Of a stretch of DNA of 64,000 nt, positions 23,710 to 34,027 are shown piece by piece. The first letter of the stretch is position 1. The number at the start of each line of letters is the position of its first letter. Source of the stretch: Pyrenula massariospora (lineage: Eukaryota; Ascomycota; Eurotiomycetes; Pyrenulales; Pyrenulaceae). Location of the stretch: the NCBI GenBank assembly GCA_021030905.1, contig JAGFMI010000001.1, positions 2,957,230 through 3,021,229 on the forward strand. The letters run 5' to 3'. Below the pieces are notes generated by a model. That model did not search any database and had not been told where the DNA came from. It saw only the letters and a program-made list of their open reading frames with translations. The position numbers were made by a program, and so were the translations under genes.

Positions 23710-26700
23710 GATTTGGTCGAGCTATAAATGCAATAAATTTGGTGTAAATGATATTGGCAAAAGATATTTGAAAAGAGTTGTCCAAAAAAAAAGCCAGCCA
23801 TAAAGAGAGGTGAAGTCCGACATGCTTTATTTCAAGCAGCAGCTGTGAGGTGCAATCTCTAACGATTTTCGAAGCTCTTGTCCAACATGACGATGGGAAC
23901 CCACCAAGTTCCAGAAGTAATCATCGTGCGATGAATGAAGATGAACTCTCTTGCCAACATGACTATCTAACACTCTTTACGATCACAAAACTGCTTCGGT
24001 CGGGTGCTTTGTTGCTCCTGTAGTTATAAGCTGGGCAGTCGTTGGCGTAGGATTGCAAACTTATTAGGCGAGACTCAACACAGACATATCCAACTTGAGA
24101 TACCAGGAGTCTGGAACGTCATGAAAAAAGCCAAGGAGATCGGCAAGTTCCGAATCTGATCCTGACTGATAGACTTTGTATCTTTCGCCCTTTCGTATGC
24201 GGTCGTATGGTAAAAGAAGGTTACCATACCCATCCTCTTACCCAAAACGTACATTGGGCCTTGGCAAACGTCAAAAGTGGGCAAAGTAGATCAGCGCCTC
24301 GTTGGCCCGTTCCTGCACACTGACTCAGATGCACTGGGGCCGTGAACTCTCAGCTCTCCCGGGAGACTGGTCCAGCCTCCGAGTTACACCAGCCCCACAA
24401 TAGCGCGTTGCTTATAGCGACAACGTTCAACTGAGCCCGTGCATGGAGAGAGGTCCGCCACTTAGATCTTCTCACAGCGAATCATCGGCCTTATCAAGTA
24501 AAATTCGTGCTAGTCGCTCAGATGTTGCTTTGGATCCTGTTGTTTCGAAATTGTCGTCTTACAAAGAAGATCTGACCAAAGGCATTGGCGGAGAGGTCGG
24601 GATTTTCCGGTTGGTGGCTGTTAGCCTCTGCGTCGTCTGTATGTTTTACTTCGGCAGATGCTTCGTCCTTACATCGTCAGCCCATTTGTCCCCCCGGATG
24701 GATGGCTCTTTGGTTTAACATATGTTGTTCGTGACCCAGTTGTTATTCCTCGAAACCTTCGGGTTGGTGTTAGGATATTGATGTGAGTAGAAGGTAGCAG
24801 TTGCGACATTCAGTCATGAATACTCTAATCGAACTAGAAGCGGTTTGTGGAGGTATCTTTCACGTTATAAGAGTCCTTTTCACTGCAATTTGATAGTCAC
24901 ATCAAGTTTATTTCAACTGTTCACTCATACACTCTCAATTACTCTCTTTCTCAAATTAAGAACTCGTTCTCTGCCTTATTTCATTTTCTTTCTCTTCTTT
25001 ACTTGTATTTATATATAAAATCCTCAAACACCCTATGATGTCGACTTACCTCGGACAAAAGCGGCTGTATCCTTACAACAAGATGTCAACAAGGTGATGG
25101 GGGAAACGGCCGTTGTTCGGGATGCATTAGCTTAATACATAACCACCCTTTCTGCTGACTTGTTGTTGAGAATAGCTAACTTACTATCAGCAGGCACATG
25201 AACTTATCGGTTCGAGCACAGCATCGCGTACCTGTCTTGGTTATGCTCCTGGAGAAATCTGCGTCAGATACAAAAAGGGCCTGCGCGCTCTTAGATCGCT
25301 TCGACTTCGGCCGTTTTCAAAATTTGTGTTCAATTCTCGACCTTGACGGAGACGCGGATGGGAATAGAAGTTCCCACTTGTGACCGGCGAGAATGTTTGC
25401 TGGAAAGCGAAGTTATGAGCAGTGAGAGGAGATACAAGGTTGGGTTCATATTGGTTTTCTTGGAGAACAAGCTTCTTCCCATAGCTAGGAAATGAGATGC
25501 ATCTTCACGCTCAGGTATTACTGATTTGACTTCTATCGCACGTCAGTCCCATCATCGATATTGTCAAGGTCTACATCCTAGTGGTAACTTCGTGTTTCAC
25601 GGCTTTGGAGTGCCGCAGTCTAGGAAGTGGTAGCTGTGGATCTTCTAATTCTACTCTCCTGGCCATTTTGGTCAGGATTTGCTCAATGTGTCTCACCCAT
25701 ACCATTTACTGTTGATGATATTTATGGTTCACTCTAGTGCTTGATAGAAAAAAGTAATGAAGACGTGATTTCAAACGAAGGTTCGAAACACCATCTCTTA
25801 TCGATTTAGGAGGTAATGTAGAGCGCACTCGAGATTGCTGGGACTGTTTTATGCTAAGCTGAATAACCTCGTCGCTTGAACAAGAATAAGCTGCATCGCA
25901 GCTGTAGAATGAGTCAGCCTTCCGAATCATTTCTGGCTGGATTCACCAATTACGCCGAGCGTTTCACGAAAAGACCTAGTCTGCCAGAGTGGGTATTTGC
26001 ACGAAGTCAGTGAAGACTCGGCACTACGTCTGGATCGTTCGTAACCAGTAAGTGCAATTATGCTCCGCTAACCCCTGCCACCTCGCTTAGGTACAGCATG
26101 GACATAAGCTGGATATTCCCGCTGCCGCTAGCACGGTCCAGCTGCAGGGTCCGGTGATGTGGCGCCAGGGGAGGCTGTCAGCGGAGGATTACATTGGCTT
26201 TCTGACGTCTAGACCGCCCTCCACCTCCTTATGCTTCTTTCTTCGCCCCAATATTACCTAGATTGGTCTTGCAGGGATGTTTAGTAAACTGCCAAGGTTT
26301 ATGGGTAAGCGCGGATTCTTGGCGAGAATCCTCGCTCTGCGACACAACTACACTTGCTGGTTTTCGATCATCCACACTTGCTTTAATTCTCCTTGGAGAC
26401 TATCCTCGCCACCATCTCGGTAGTCGACTCGGGTTTCTCTAGCTCTTCCACATCGAACTTCCAATGATCACGTGGCGTATGCACATGCCTGCTTCTTTGG
26501 CTATATCTGTAGGAGTGTTATGCTACCATGGCTTTCTTTCCTTTATCTCCGGTCTGTTGAGCATTGCGCTATCTCCGTTGAAGTCTTTCATGCGGCAGTA
26601 TCTAATGTAATAGCCATGTGAGTCATTTCCACCTTGATGGTCATCGCGACGCCATCATGACCCTTTGCGTACTGTTAAAGACTTAGCATAGTTTTTGGGA

Positions 26701-26815
26701 TTTGTGAGACATTGAATTGTCTATATGTAGTCTATAGATGCTCATAATGCTTTGTTTTGAGGTTCGATACGAGCCTTTCTTTAGCCATCTCACTTCGTTT
26801 CTTGACGTGGACGCC
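23710..26815. other. Gene-poor region of 3.1 kb
   Basis: No conserved gene is visible. A T/C-rich tract runs through about 24900-25030 and precedes a small two-exon candidate at 25035-25383 (listed separately). No terminal repeats, transposase or reverse-transcriptase motifs were seen. This stretch borders the left flank of the peptide cluster. Confidence 0.5.
25035..25383 (+). CDS. Weak candidate: small two-exon gene
   Basis: A pyrimidine-rich leader with TATATATAAAA ends just before ATGATG at 25035. An exon of 59 bp (MMSTYLGQKRLYPYNKMST) could be spliced by a GTGATG donor at 25094, a GCTAAC branch site and an acceptor at 25190 or 25193 to a second exon ending at 25383 (RHMNLSVRAQHRVPVLVMLL onwards). 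Both acceptors keep frame. The product, about 80 residues, has no recognisable domain. The donor is weak and the gene may not exist. Confidence 0.22.
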
Positions 26816-29048
26816 CTATGAAAGCAAGGTGTATTGAGGACCTTTTTCCATTGCGGCAACCCAGTCGCAATTGGAGAAACCATCCTTCCTCATCTCCCAG
26901 CATTTCTCCATGATACTCAAGGCCTGTAGGCAGGGTCCCGCCCTCCAAGCATCGAGTTCAGCCGCCGTAAAGAGCTCCCGGAAGCGACCGTGATGTGCCT
27001 CAACGGATAAGCATCCAGTGATGCAGAAGCACCAGCTAAGTCTTGAGAGCATTCTCTTGTCAGATAGATTTTGAAATGCATCTATGGTCTTCGAGACACT
27101 GTCCATTATCTCGGGCAGTTCTGGAAAGACCCCGGAGAGGACGACGTGAAGATAGCTCAGTGCAGACAGGCCGAAGATTCTAGTGATCTCCGTATGGATC
27201 GGAGCGGAGTATCGCCCTGAGTCGGTCGGCCGCGAGGCTTCTTTTGTAAGTGACTTCTCTGTATCTGCTAGTTTTCGTCGTAGATAGCTGTCAAGCCGCG
27301 CTCCCTGATTTGCCAACTCAACGATGCTTAGCTTGTGTGCTCTCTGAGCAGTTCTCTTCCAGTTGTCTAATTGCACGATGTCAAAGATAACTTCTAGAAC
27401 CCAATTTTCACAGCCTAACAAGGTTTCCATCTGGAGTTTGTCCTTGTGAAGGATCTCCTTGTGGTCCAAGCTCAAGAGTGGACCGGATCGGGTCGATGCA
27501 CAAGCAAGAATATCGAGCCATACAAACGAACCAAGAAGGAAATTGATTGCCGCATCTTCTTCAGACATGAACTTTTCTCCATCCCTAATGCCAATCTCAG
27601 ACTGCGAACCTTTTGGAGGTGGTTTATTCGCTTGCATTCGAACTAGTGCCGAGATTTTTGCAGATGCGCCACAAAGATGCATTTGCCATTTGTTTGTACC
27701 GCCTGGATAAAGCTTCGGGCTCAGGTGTCAGTATTGGATAGCGAACACAAGTGGTGATTCAAATACCTCAAGGAGCAAAAGATGTAGAACGCAAGTAAGC
27801 GTCTCTATACTGCGTAGTAGAGCTGCCGCACCGTTCCAAGCGTTTGAATCTTTCAAACTCTTTCGCATTTCTTCTAAGGCTTGGTAATAATGTTGGTTCT
27901 CGGGCTGTAATGTTAGGATCTGACTAGTGGCGTTGTAATCTGGAGGAGATGTTAAGATTCGGTGATTTTGACTTAATGTGAGCGCTGCATGGTAGGATGA
28001 TTTGTCTCTTCGCAGTATCGAATATAGCCAACCCCTGCCCTGCCGGCCACGGGAGTGATAGAATGGATACTGAATGTAAAATACTTCATCTAAGTAATGT
28101 ATCAAGAGCACATCTTCCAAGTGCTCAAAAATGGTTGTCTTTTGACAGTCTTCAACTTTGGATGCAAGAGAATTCTGATCGATCAACTCTACAAAACGCC
28201 GGTCTTGAGGTGAATACGCATAGTCCTTCCGATTCATAGCGCTGAGATCTTGAGGACTTTTCGCACTGCGGCAGACATTGGTCGCAAATGATTTTTCAAT
28301 CGGGTCGCAGTAGACGCCGCAATCTGGTGCTGCAGAATATTCCCATCCCGCATCATTCGATGTAGGGGAGATCAAGTTTGGGGGCGGAGTTTGCGTCAAT
28401 TCGGACTCATATAGTAGTTGCCAGTCCATTGTGATGTTTTCAGTGGTGGGAGAGAATGAGTGGCTCATTTGCTGCAGAGATATGGACTCGGAAGGCTCTT
28501 TCTGCAAGAGTGATTCCGGCGTGGAGCCCACTTGACTAGATGGAACCATTGCAGTTTCGTGGGCAGTAAAATCTTCTTGGGTGGTGTGAAATGGAAAATC
28601 ATCCTGCGATGTATACCACTCCCACTCGAAGGAAGGGCTGAGCAAAGCATCAGTTGAATCGTGGCAGTTGAGATGAAGGGAATTCATTCTCGGTTTTGCA
28701 GGCTGCACCGCATGAGATGTCTTGTGAGACGGAGTCTTCCGTCTGTTGTGTTTGCTCTGGCTGATCAATTCTTTTAATTGCATCGCTTTCTTTTTCTCCA
28801 GGGGCCCTCTATCCATCCATTCAGGCTTTGGGCCATATCCATGACATTTAATATTAAGATATGCGCACGCAGAGCAGGATGGGCGAATCTCATCGCATTT
28901 CTTCCTGCGTAGCCGACAAGTCCAGCATCCATGTACGCTTCGAGCAGCTGAAGCACGAAGATAAGTATGATGGCTAAATATAAGGTATGTATTTTGGCAA
29001 ACCAAAAGAAACCCACTGACCTTTGATAGGAGTAATGTTGTCATTCAT
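26816..29048 (-). CDS. Zn2Cys6 transcription factor with Fungal_trans_2 domain, probable cluster regulator
   Basis: A fungal DNA-binding regulator of 701 residues. Exons are 29048-29021, 28947-27767 and 27712-26816. The short first exon (MNDNITPIK) splices in phase to AARSVHGCWTC, which gives a cleaner start than reading through the intron. The binuclear zinc cluster has Cys at 17, 20, 27, 34, 37 and 44, followed by a basic linker. The second intron restores LLLLELYPGGTNKWQMHLC, a typical block of the Fungal_trans_2 (PF11951) family. Its 5' end faces the tyrosinase gene 1.2 kb away, and it is the only regulator beside the peptide cluster. Ustiloxin clusters also carry a C6 regulator (UstR), so pathway control is a reasonable inference, not shown. 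Confidence 0.88.
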
Positions 29049-30209
29049 TTTGCTCTGTATAGCCCCCTGGGCAATGATTGTGTCTATGGAGCAGAGCGAG
29101 GATATCTACTTGGACTTCGCAATGATTCATAGACCTTGGCGATTGACTGTGCATCTATCCTAGACCTATTCGGGTAGCTGTGGAGGTAAGGAAGAGGGAT
29201 TTGCCAGAAAATGAATGTACGTCTTACGAATCCTTTAATGCTGACATTCCGTCTTTAACCCCTGATGTTACCGTTTCAAACCCTTGCTGTTGTACCGTGC
29301 TGATGGCAGCGAGGATAGCCACTTCATAACTATCCTGTACCATCAGCGGCGTGGCACAATTTAGCTCAGCAAGGGTCCAGCCACTGCCTTGGGTCAAGTG
29401 GGGTCGAAAGACAAAGAACAACAAAAGCAATATGTGATCGATAACCCTGTCGCCAACGAAGCATCCTGATGAGACCTTACACCTTATTGAACCGTCCATT
29501 GCCACCTCTTGGCCCTGAGCTGGTAGGACCCGCCGAATCCCTCAGACGCTTTGTCAGATTCGAATCTTGTAGCAATATGTGTTCTCGCCCCATTCACGGA
29601 CGTCACCGAGCTGAAAGGTAGCGGAAACAAGCTTGCGGCTCTAGCTACGGCGCAGATAGTTACAAGTCTTAGGAAGATACCGAGTGCGCCATACTAATTA
29701 GGTTCAATGATATATTCTAAGGGTAAGCCGACTCTAACAATTATGTTTCCGGAATGTGCATGTAACAATTACAGTCATCACTATGCCTGATCTAGACGTT
29801 GATCGACGCTTCATGCTTTTCTTCGGGTGGGGGCCACCTTCCCCAGAATGGCCCAATCCCCGCAATGGCCTTTCTTTTAAAGTTGCGGATGAGATGGAAA
29901 ATCTTACCTGCGTTTTAGCCTCAGATCCATGCGGAAGAGAAGTCGTCTCCTCGCCTTTTTCGGAGAGGCTCCATTGAGTAAGGTTTCCGATTATCTTATG
30001 GGCGGCAACGCCTCTTATGCTTGGCGGCGCTTGAGAAAGATGCTGGCGAAGCGCCAACCCTCTGCGTCACGACGCCAAGAGAAGGACTTCTTGTCTTTGA
30101 AGAAGTGTGGCAAGTATCTTATGGTGGTGTTTAGTCCTTGGGTGATTTTCTAGCTCTGAACGTAGGGCATCTCCTTGTTCGGGATTCGTAGCCTGCTCAT
30201 TGACTAGCG
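29049..30209. other. Divergent intergenic region between regulator and tyrosinase
   Basis: This holds the promoters of the Zn2Cys6 factor (leftward) and the tyrosinase (rightward). A minus-strand frame at 29224-29505 could be a small gene: a GTAAGG donor and CAAG acceptor inside it would give a protein of about 60 residues ending GVKDGMSALKDS. It has no recognisable domain and is not called. Confidence 0.4.
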
Positions 30210-31513
30210 ATGTGGTTTACAAAGAAGGTCCCTTGGAGATTTCATTCCACCATCAAATCGCTCGAGGCAGCAAATGATCTTAACGTACCGTTCATACCAC
30301 AGAAAACTAACAACGAGCAGGCTCTGGATGATGACCAGGAACTGGCCTTGCGAAAACGACCAAGGAACTGGGATTTAGCTGTCACTCTAGCTGCTACCAC
30401 AGTCTTAGTACTCGCGATACTTGGTCTGTTCATCTTCGACAAGGCGTATCGAAATACGGAGACCATTGGACCTATACCCTCTGCCCATTGTCTAGGGCCT
30501 CCACGCCGACAAGAATGGCGACAGCTAAGTGATGCTGAAAAGGCAGAATACGTATCCGCCGTGAAGTGCCTCCACGAACTTCCGTCCAGGCTTACTGGTG
30601 AGGGCCACTTGTCCGATGATTTTCCATGGATTCACAAACGTATTGGAGAAATAAGTACGCAAAAACTACTGGCTTAAAACACATTTTACAATTATTGACA
30701 CGTCCTAGCTCACTATGCGGCGCCTTTCCTCCCGTGGCATCGATATTTCATCCACTTGTACGAGAAAACCCTTCGTGAGTCTTGTGGCCTTCGTGGCTAT
30801 CTACCGTAAGGTGCACCCCAAGAATTATATTGTACAACCCTGTTCATGAACATACGTAGGTACTGGGATTGGACGCTTGACTGGGAAGATCCCGCTCAGG
30901 CACCCATTTGGGACGCAAAGGTCGGCTTTGGCGGAGATGGTACCTCTGGTGGAGATACCAGCGTGCGCTGGGGAACCTGCATCGCAGACGGACCTTTCGT
31001 TGACTACGAAGTCTACTGGTACAACCGAACAGCTCGGCCGCACTGTCTGTCGCGCGGATTCGGAAGGCAGGGTTATCCCGCCCGCTTCGTTGGCGATGAT
31101 CTCTCGCCGAGCGCCACGAGACGAACGCTCGAGGAAAGGAAGTTTATCGACTTTTCGATGTCGATTGAGATCGGACCTCACAATGCCATCCCCATGAACA
31201 TCTGTGGGGATTTCATGCTCTTCGAAGCACCTAATGGTGGGTGAAGTAGTTCCTTCAGAGTCCCGAATCAGGTTGCTCATCTCTTTCAGATCCCGTCTTT
31301 TTCCTACACCACGCGCAGGTGGACCGGCTGTGGTGGACCTGGCAGAAACTGGCGCCAGAGAGGGCTCTGGAGTATAACGGACCTAAGGAGGGAGAATCGG
31401 ATGTTCCTGCTTCCTTGGATGACGTGCTGCCAATGCACGGATTGGGTCCAGACCTGTCTGTCCGACAACTGATGAGCACAGAGTCTGGCATGTTTTGCTA
31501 TGCTTATGACTGA
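30210..31513 (+). CDS. Membrane-anchored tyrosinase-domain oxidase (UstQ-like)
   Basis: A type-3 copper oxidase expected to oxidise Tyr in the precursor peptide. Exons are 30210-30654, 30709-30805, 30860-31236 and 31290-31513, giving 380 residues with all phases matching. A single membrane segment at about 56-76 follows a cytosolic N-terminus. The CuA site shows His142, His150 and His159 (HYAAPFLPWHRYF). The CuB site shows His288 in GPHNAIP and His313/His314 in DPVFFLHHAQVDRLWW; the usual second His of the HxxxH pair is Pro292. In ustiloxin biosynthesis UstQ works with UstYa/UstYb to form the Tyr-derived macrocycle. Here it sits 0.84 kb from the precursor gene, tail to tail. The exact reaction, hydroxylation or cross-linking, is open. 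Confidence 0.9.
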
Positions 31514-32352
31514 GTAACATTGAGAAAAATTATCAGGATTATTAAGGATTGATTGTACAGATCCTTCTGAGAGCTTGTGCCTGTAAATTCTAACAACTAT
31601 CGACCTTTGCTGCTATAAGAACCAATCCTACAGGAGCGTTAGATCACCTTGAAGACACGTCTTTTCATTCAGTTGATTTACTTGACGCCTCTCATCTTTG
31701 AGCAATGGATGGTTCTTGCGACTCATCACAAGTAAAAGGACCCTAGGGCTTAGCATGTCGGTCCTTGGGACTACGACTTGCGACATGTTTTTACCCAAGA
31801 GACTTCTTGAAGTACTGACGCCGAGTACATGACGGCTTGCAATTTGCCGGATGACATGTGTGTAAATCAATTCGAAAACGTCCCGTTCTAGCAATATCTT
31901 CTTCTTATGATCGACCTTTGTGTTCGAGTCGATCCGCAGCTGATCGTGGAGAGACGATCTGCAGCGTTCAACACTAGCCGGAACGAAGTGTCGTTGCTGT
32001 TCTATTGAGATTGCAAGAGAGTAAACATAGAATCAAGATCTAAGAAGCTTACAGCATCATAAGGCCGAACGGAGCGAGTTCGGAGGTTAAAAGAAATAGA
32101 TTGCTAAGCCTTCTAACCTATCAACAAAGAGAGCGTGTGCACCACATCCGTCACATCTTCCAACAACCCCACAGTTCACCATGAGAAGACGAAGAAAAAG
32201 ACGTTCCGATTTTCAAAAGAGGTGGCAAACCACGCGATGTCGCTCGGCCCTTTTTGACGCGTAACTGATCAGAGCCGCCTGATGCTAGAACCTCGTCAGA
32301 CCATGTGCCAGGAAAATTCATGGGTAATGTCACCTTTGGAAAGGTCGTCAAA
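31514..32352. other. Convergent spacer, no gene seen
   Basis: This lies between the 3' ends of the tyrosinase (+) and the precursor (-). A short minus-strand frame at 31628-31894 has no support. Confidence 0.55.
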
Positions 32353-32979
32353 TCATTTCTCCTCAACCGTCGTGTAGGCGTAACCGACTTCTCGTTTGAT
32401 GGGAGGAGGACCAGGCCTATCCTCTTGAACAGTGGTATACGCATACCCGACTTCCGGATCGCGCTTCTCCTGAACTGTGGTGTAGGCATACCCAACCTCT
32501 GGATCGCGCTTTTCTTCAACGGTAGTATAGGCGTAGCCAACTTCCGGGTCGCGCTTCTCCTCAACAGTAGTGTAGGCGTAGCCAACTTCCGGATCACGCT
32601 TCTCTTCGACAGTGGTGTACGCGTAACCGACCTCGGGGCTGCATTTCTCTTCGACGGTCGTATAAGCATACCCGACTTCAGGGCTACGCTTCTCGTCGAC
32701 GGTCGTGTAGGCATAACCGACCTCGGGGTCACGCTTCTCCTCGACTGTCGTGTAAGCATAGCCTACTTCCGGGTCGCGTTTCTCTTCGACAGTGGTGTAG
32801 GCGTAGCCTACTTCTCTCTTGGCGTCAAGACCGCGCTTCTCCTCGACAGTCGTGTAAGCGTAGCCAACATCTCTCTTGTCAGCTTTCCCGACGCCGTTGA
32901 TGATCATCTTAAGGGGGGAGGCGGGCACAGTGCTGACGCCAAGAGCAAGAACGAACAAGGAGGTCTTGATTAAACCCAT
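32353..32979 (-). CDS. RiPP precursor with eleven VGYAYTTV cores (UstA-like)
   Basis: A 208-residue secretory precursor in one exon. A signal peptide (MGLIKTSLFVLALGVSTVPA) is followed by a short leader ending GKADKR. Then come eleven copies of the octapeptide VGYAYTTV, mostly in a 15-residue unit EVGYAYTTVEEKRDP. Kexin-type Lys-Arg sites separate the copies. Variants are: copy 1 followed by GLDAKR, copy 4 with DEKRSP, copy 5 with KC instead of KR, copy 9 with QEKR, copy 10 with a longer spacer QEDRPGPPPIKR, and copy 11 ending in EEK and the stop. This is the architecture of UstA and other dikaritin precursors. The released peptide would be trimmed and cross-linked at the two Tyr residues by the neighbouring tyrosinase and UstYa proteins. 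I do not know a described product with this core. An alpha-pheromone precursor is ruled out by the core. Confidence 0.93.
   Translation of the reverse strand: MGLIKTSLFVLALGVSTVPASPLKMIINGVGKADKRDVGYAYTTVEEKRGLDAKREVGYAYTTVEEKRDPEVGYAYTTVEEKRDPEVGYAYTTVDEKRSPEVGYAYTTVEEKCSPEVGYAYTTVEEKRDPEVGYAYTTVEEKRDPEVGYAYTTVEEKRDPEVGYAYTTVQEKRDPEVGYAYTTVQEDRPGPPPIKREVGYAYTTVEEK
32356..32871 (-). repeat. Tandem core-peptide repeat, about 45-bp units
   Basis: Eleven coding units: residues 37-55, eight 15-residue units at 56-175, 176-196, and 197-208 of the precursor. Units differ at many third codon positions (Gly, Tyr, Thr and Val codons) while the core amino acids are identical. It is a protein repeat, not a CRISPR array. 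Confidence 0.93.
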
Positions 32980-34027
32980 GGCTGCAATGTTTTGATGGGA
33001 TCAACGGCGTTGATGGACAAGAAAGAGATAGAATCTGTACCACACTTCTTGAAGTTGAAGGAACTTGTCTGGGTGTCAACAAGAAGAGACTTCAGAGGTC
33101 TCGATTGAAGGTTAAGTAACATCTCCTGGGCCCTGTTCATGCCCCAGGAGTATGTTAATCACTCGACACGCTATTAAGACGGTTCGCCATGGTCCGCAAA
33201 GTAAGAGAGCCGCCATTCAAGTTCGGGGCGTTAAGAGAGGACCACATCGTGCTTAACGCTGTGCGCGAAGATCAGACATGAGAGCTGCTGACTCTCTTGG
33301 CGTTGTTGGCGACACGCCATCAAGCTGGATCTCGAGAGTGTGAGAAAAAACTTCAGAAATGCCCGTGTTCGGAGCACGCTTAATGGTTGTCGGATAAAAA
33401 TGCCGCCGAAAATTTTCTACCAAAAGCGGGACGCCAAACCGCAGTCAGCCTGCGGCATACACAGAGTTGAGAACAGAGATAGCGGAAGGCGACGAGCGCT
33501 GTAGCCTCCAATACGATGTCGAAGAAGCCGATTCCTTGATTTTTACGAGGCTTACCTAGAGTCAGACCGAGACGCTGTTGTGATCTCAGGACGATATGGA
33601 GCTTGCCTTCCTAGTCTAATCCTTTCTCCAGGCTCCATGAATTTGTTGCTGCAAGTGATCTCTTGGCTATAGCGGCTTTTAGTACTACAGAGTGTCGACA
33701 GCTTAGCATCCTAGAAGCTTGAATGTACAGGATTACGGGTTCTCATGCAGAGAAAGAATTATTAGAGACGGATGTAACGCAATAGACTGATCTTCTCTGC
33801 TCCACAGTCCAAGACAAGTACAACATTCTCGCTAATTAAGTATAACCCATGAATTTGGCCTTGTCAGGATCAGGCGAGATTCAAAATCAGAGTTTCAGAC
33901 AATGTTACGAGCAATTGTCGCAAATAGCAAGACTCCCATCCTTGAGGCCCTTCTGCGTCACACCGACCGAATATTGACGTACTGCCGCTGGAGACTGACG
34001 AGATGCAGCTGATCGATTGTTGAAAAC
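32980..34027. other. Precursor promoter and 3' region of UstYa-type gene 1
   Basis: No open frame of note. It should contain the promoter of the minus-strand precursor gene; no TATA element stands out near 33000-33100. Confidence 0.5.

Noticed and set aside
20741-26815. Transposon or retroelement remnants in the gene-poor stretches
   Set aside because: I looked for long terminal or inverted repeats and for transposase or reverse-transcriptase motifs and saw none by eye; a repeat-library search would be decisive.
27728-29044. Zn2Cys6 factor starting at 29044 with a hydrophobic N-terminus
   Set aside because: The hydrophobic stretch is intron sequence; the ATG at 29048 with a GTCAGT donor and CAG acceptor gives an in-phase, cleaner start.
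32356-32871. Direct repeats as a CRISPR array or minisatellite
   Set aside because: The units are in frame within a signal-peptide protein, vary at third codon positions, and contain no unique spacers.
32353-32979. Precursor as a mating alpha-pheromone gene
   Set aside because: The layout (signal, KR sites, repeats, X-Pro pairs) is similar, but the core lacks the W-C ... C-W type pheromone sequence and the neighbours are UstYa and tyrosinase genes.
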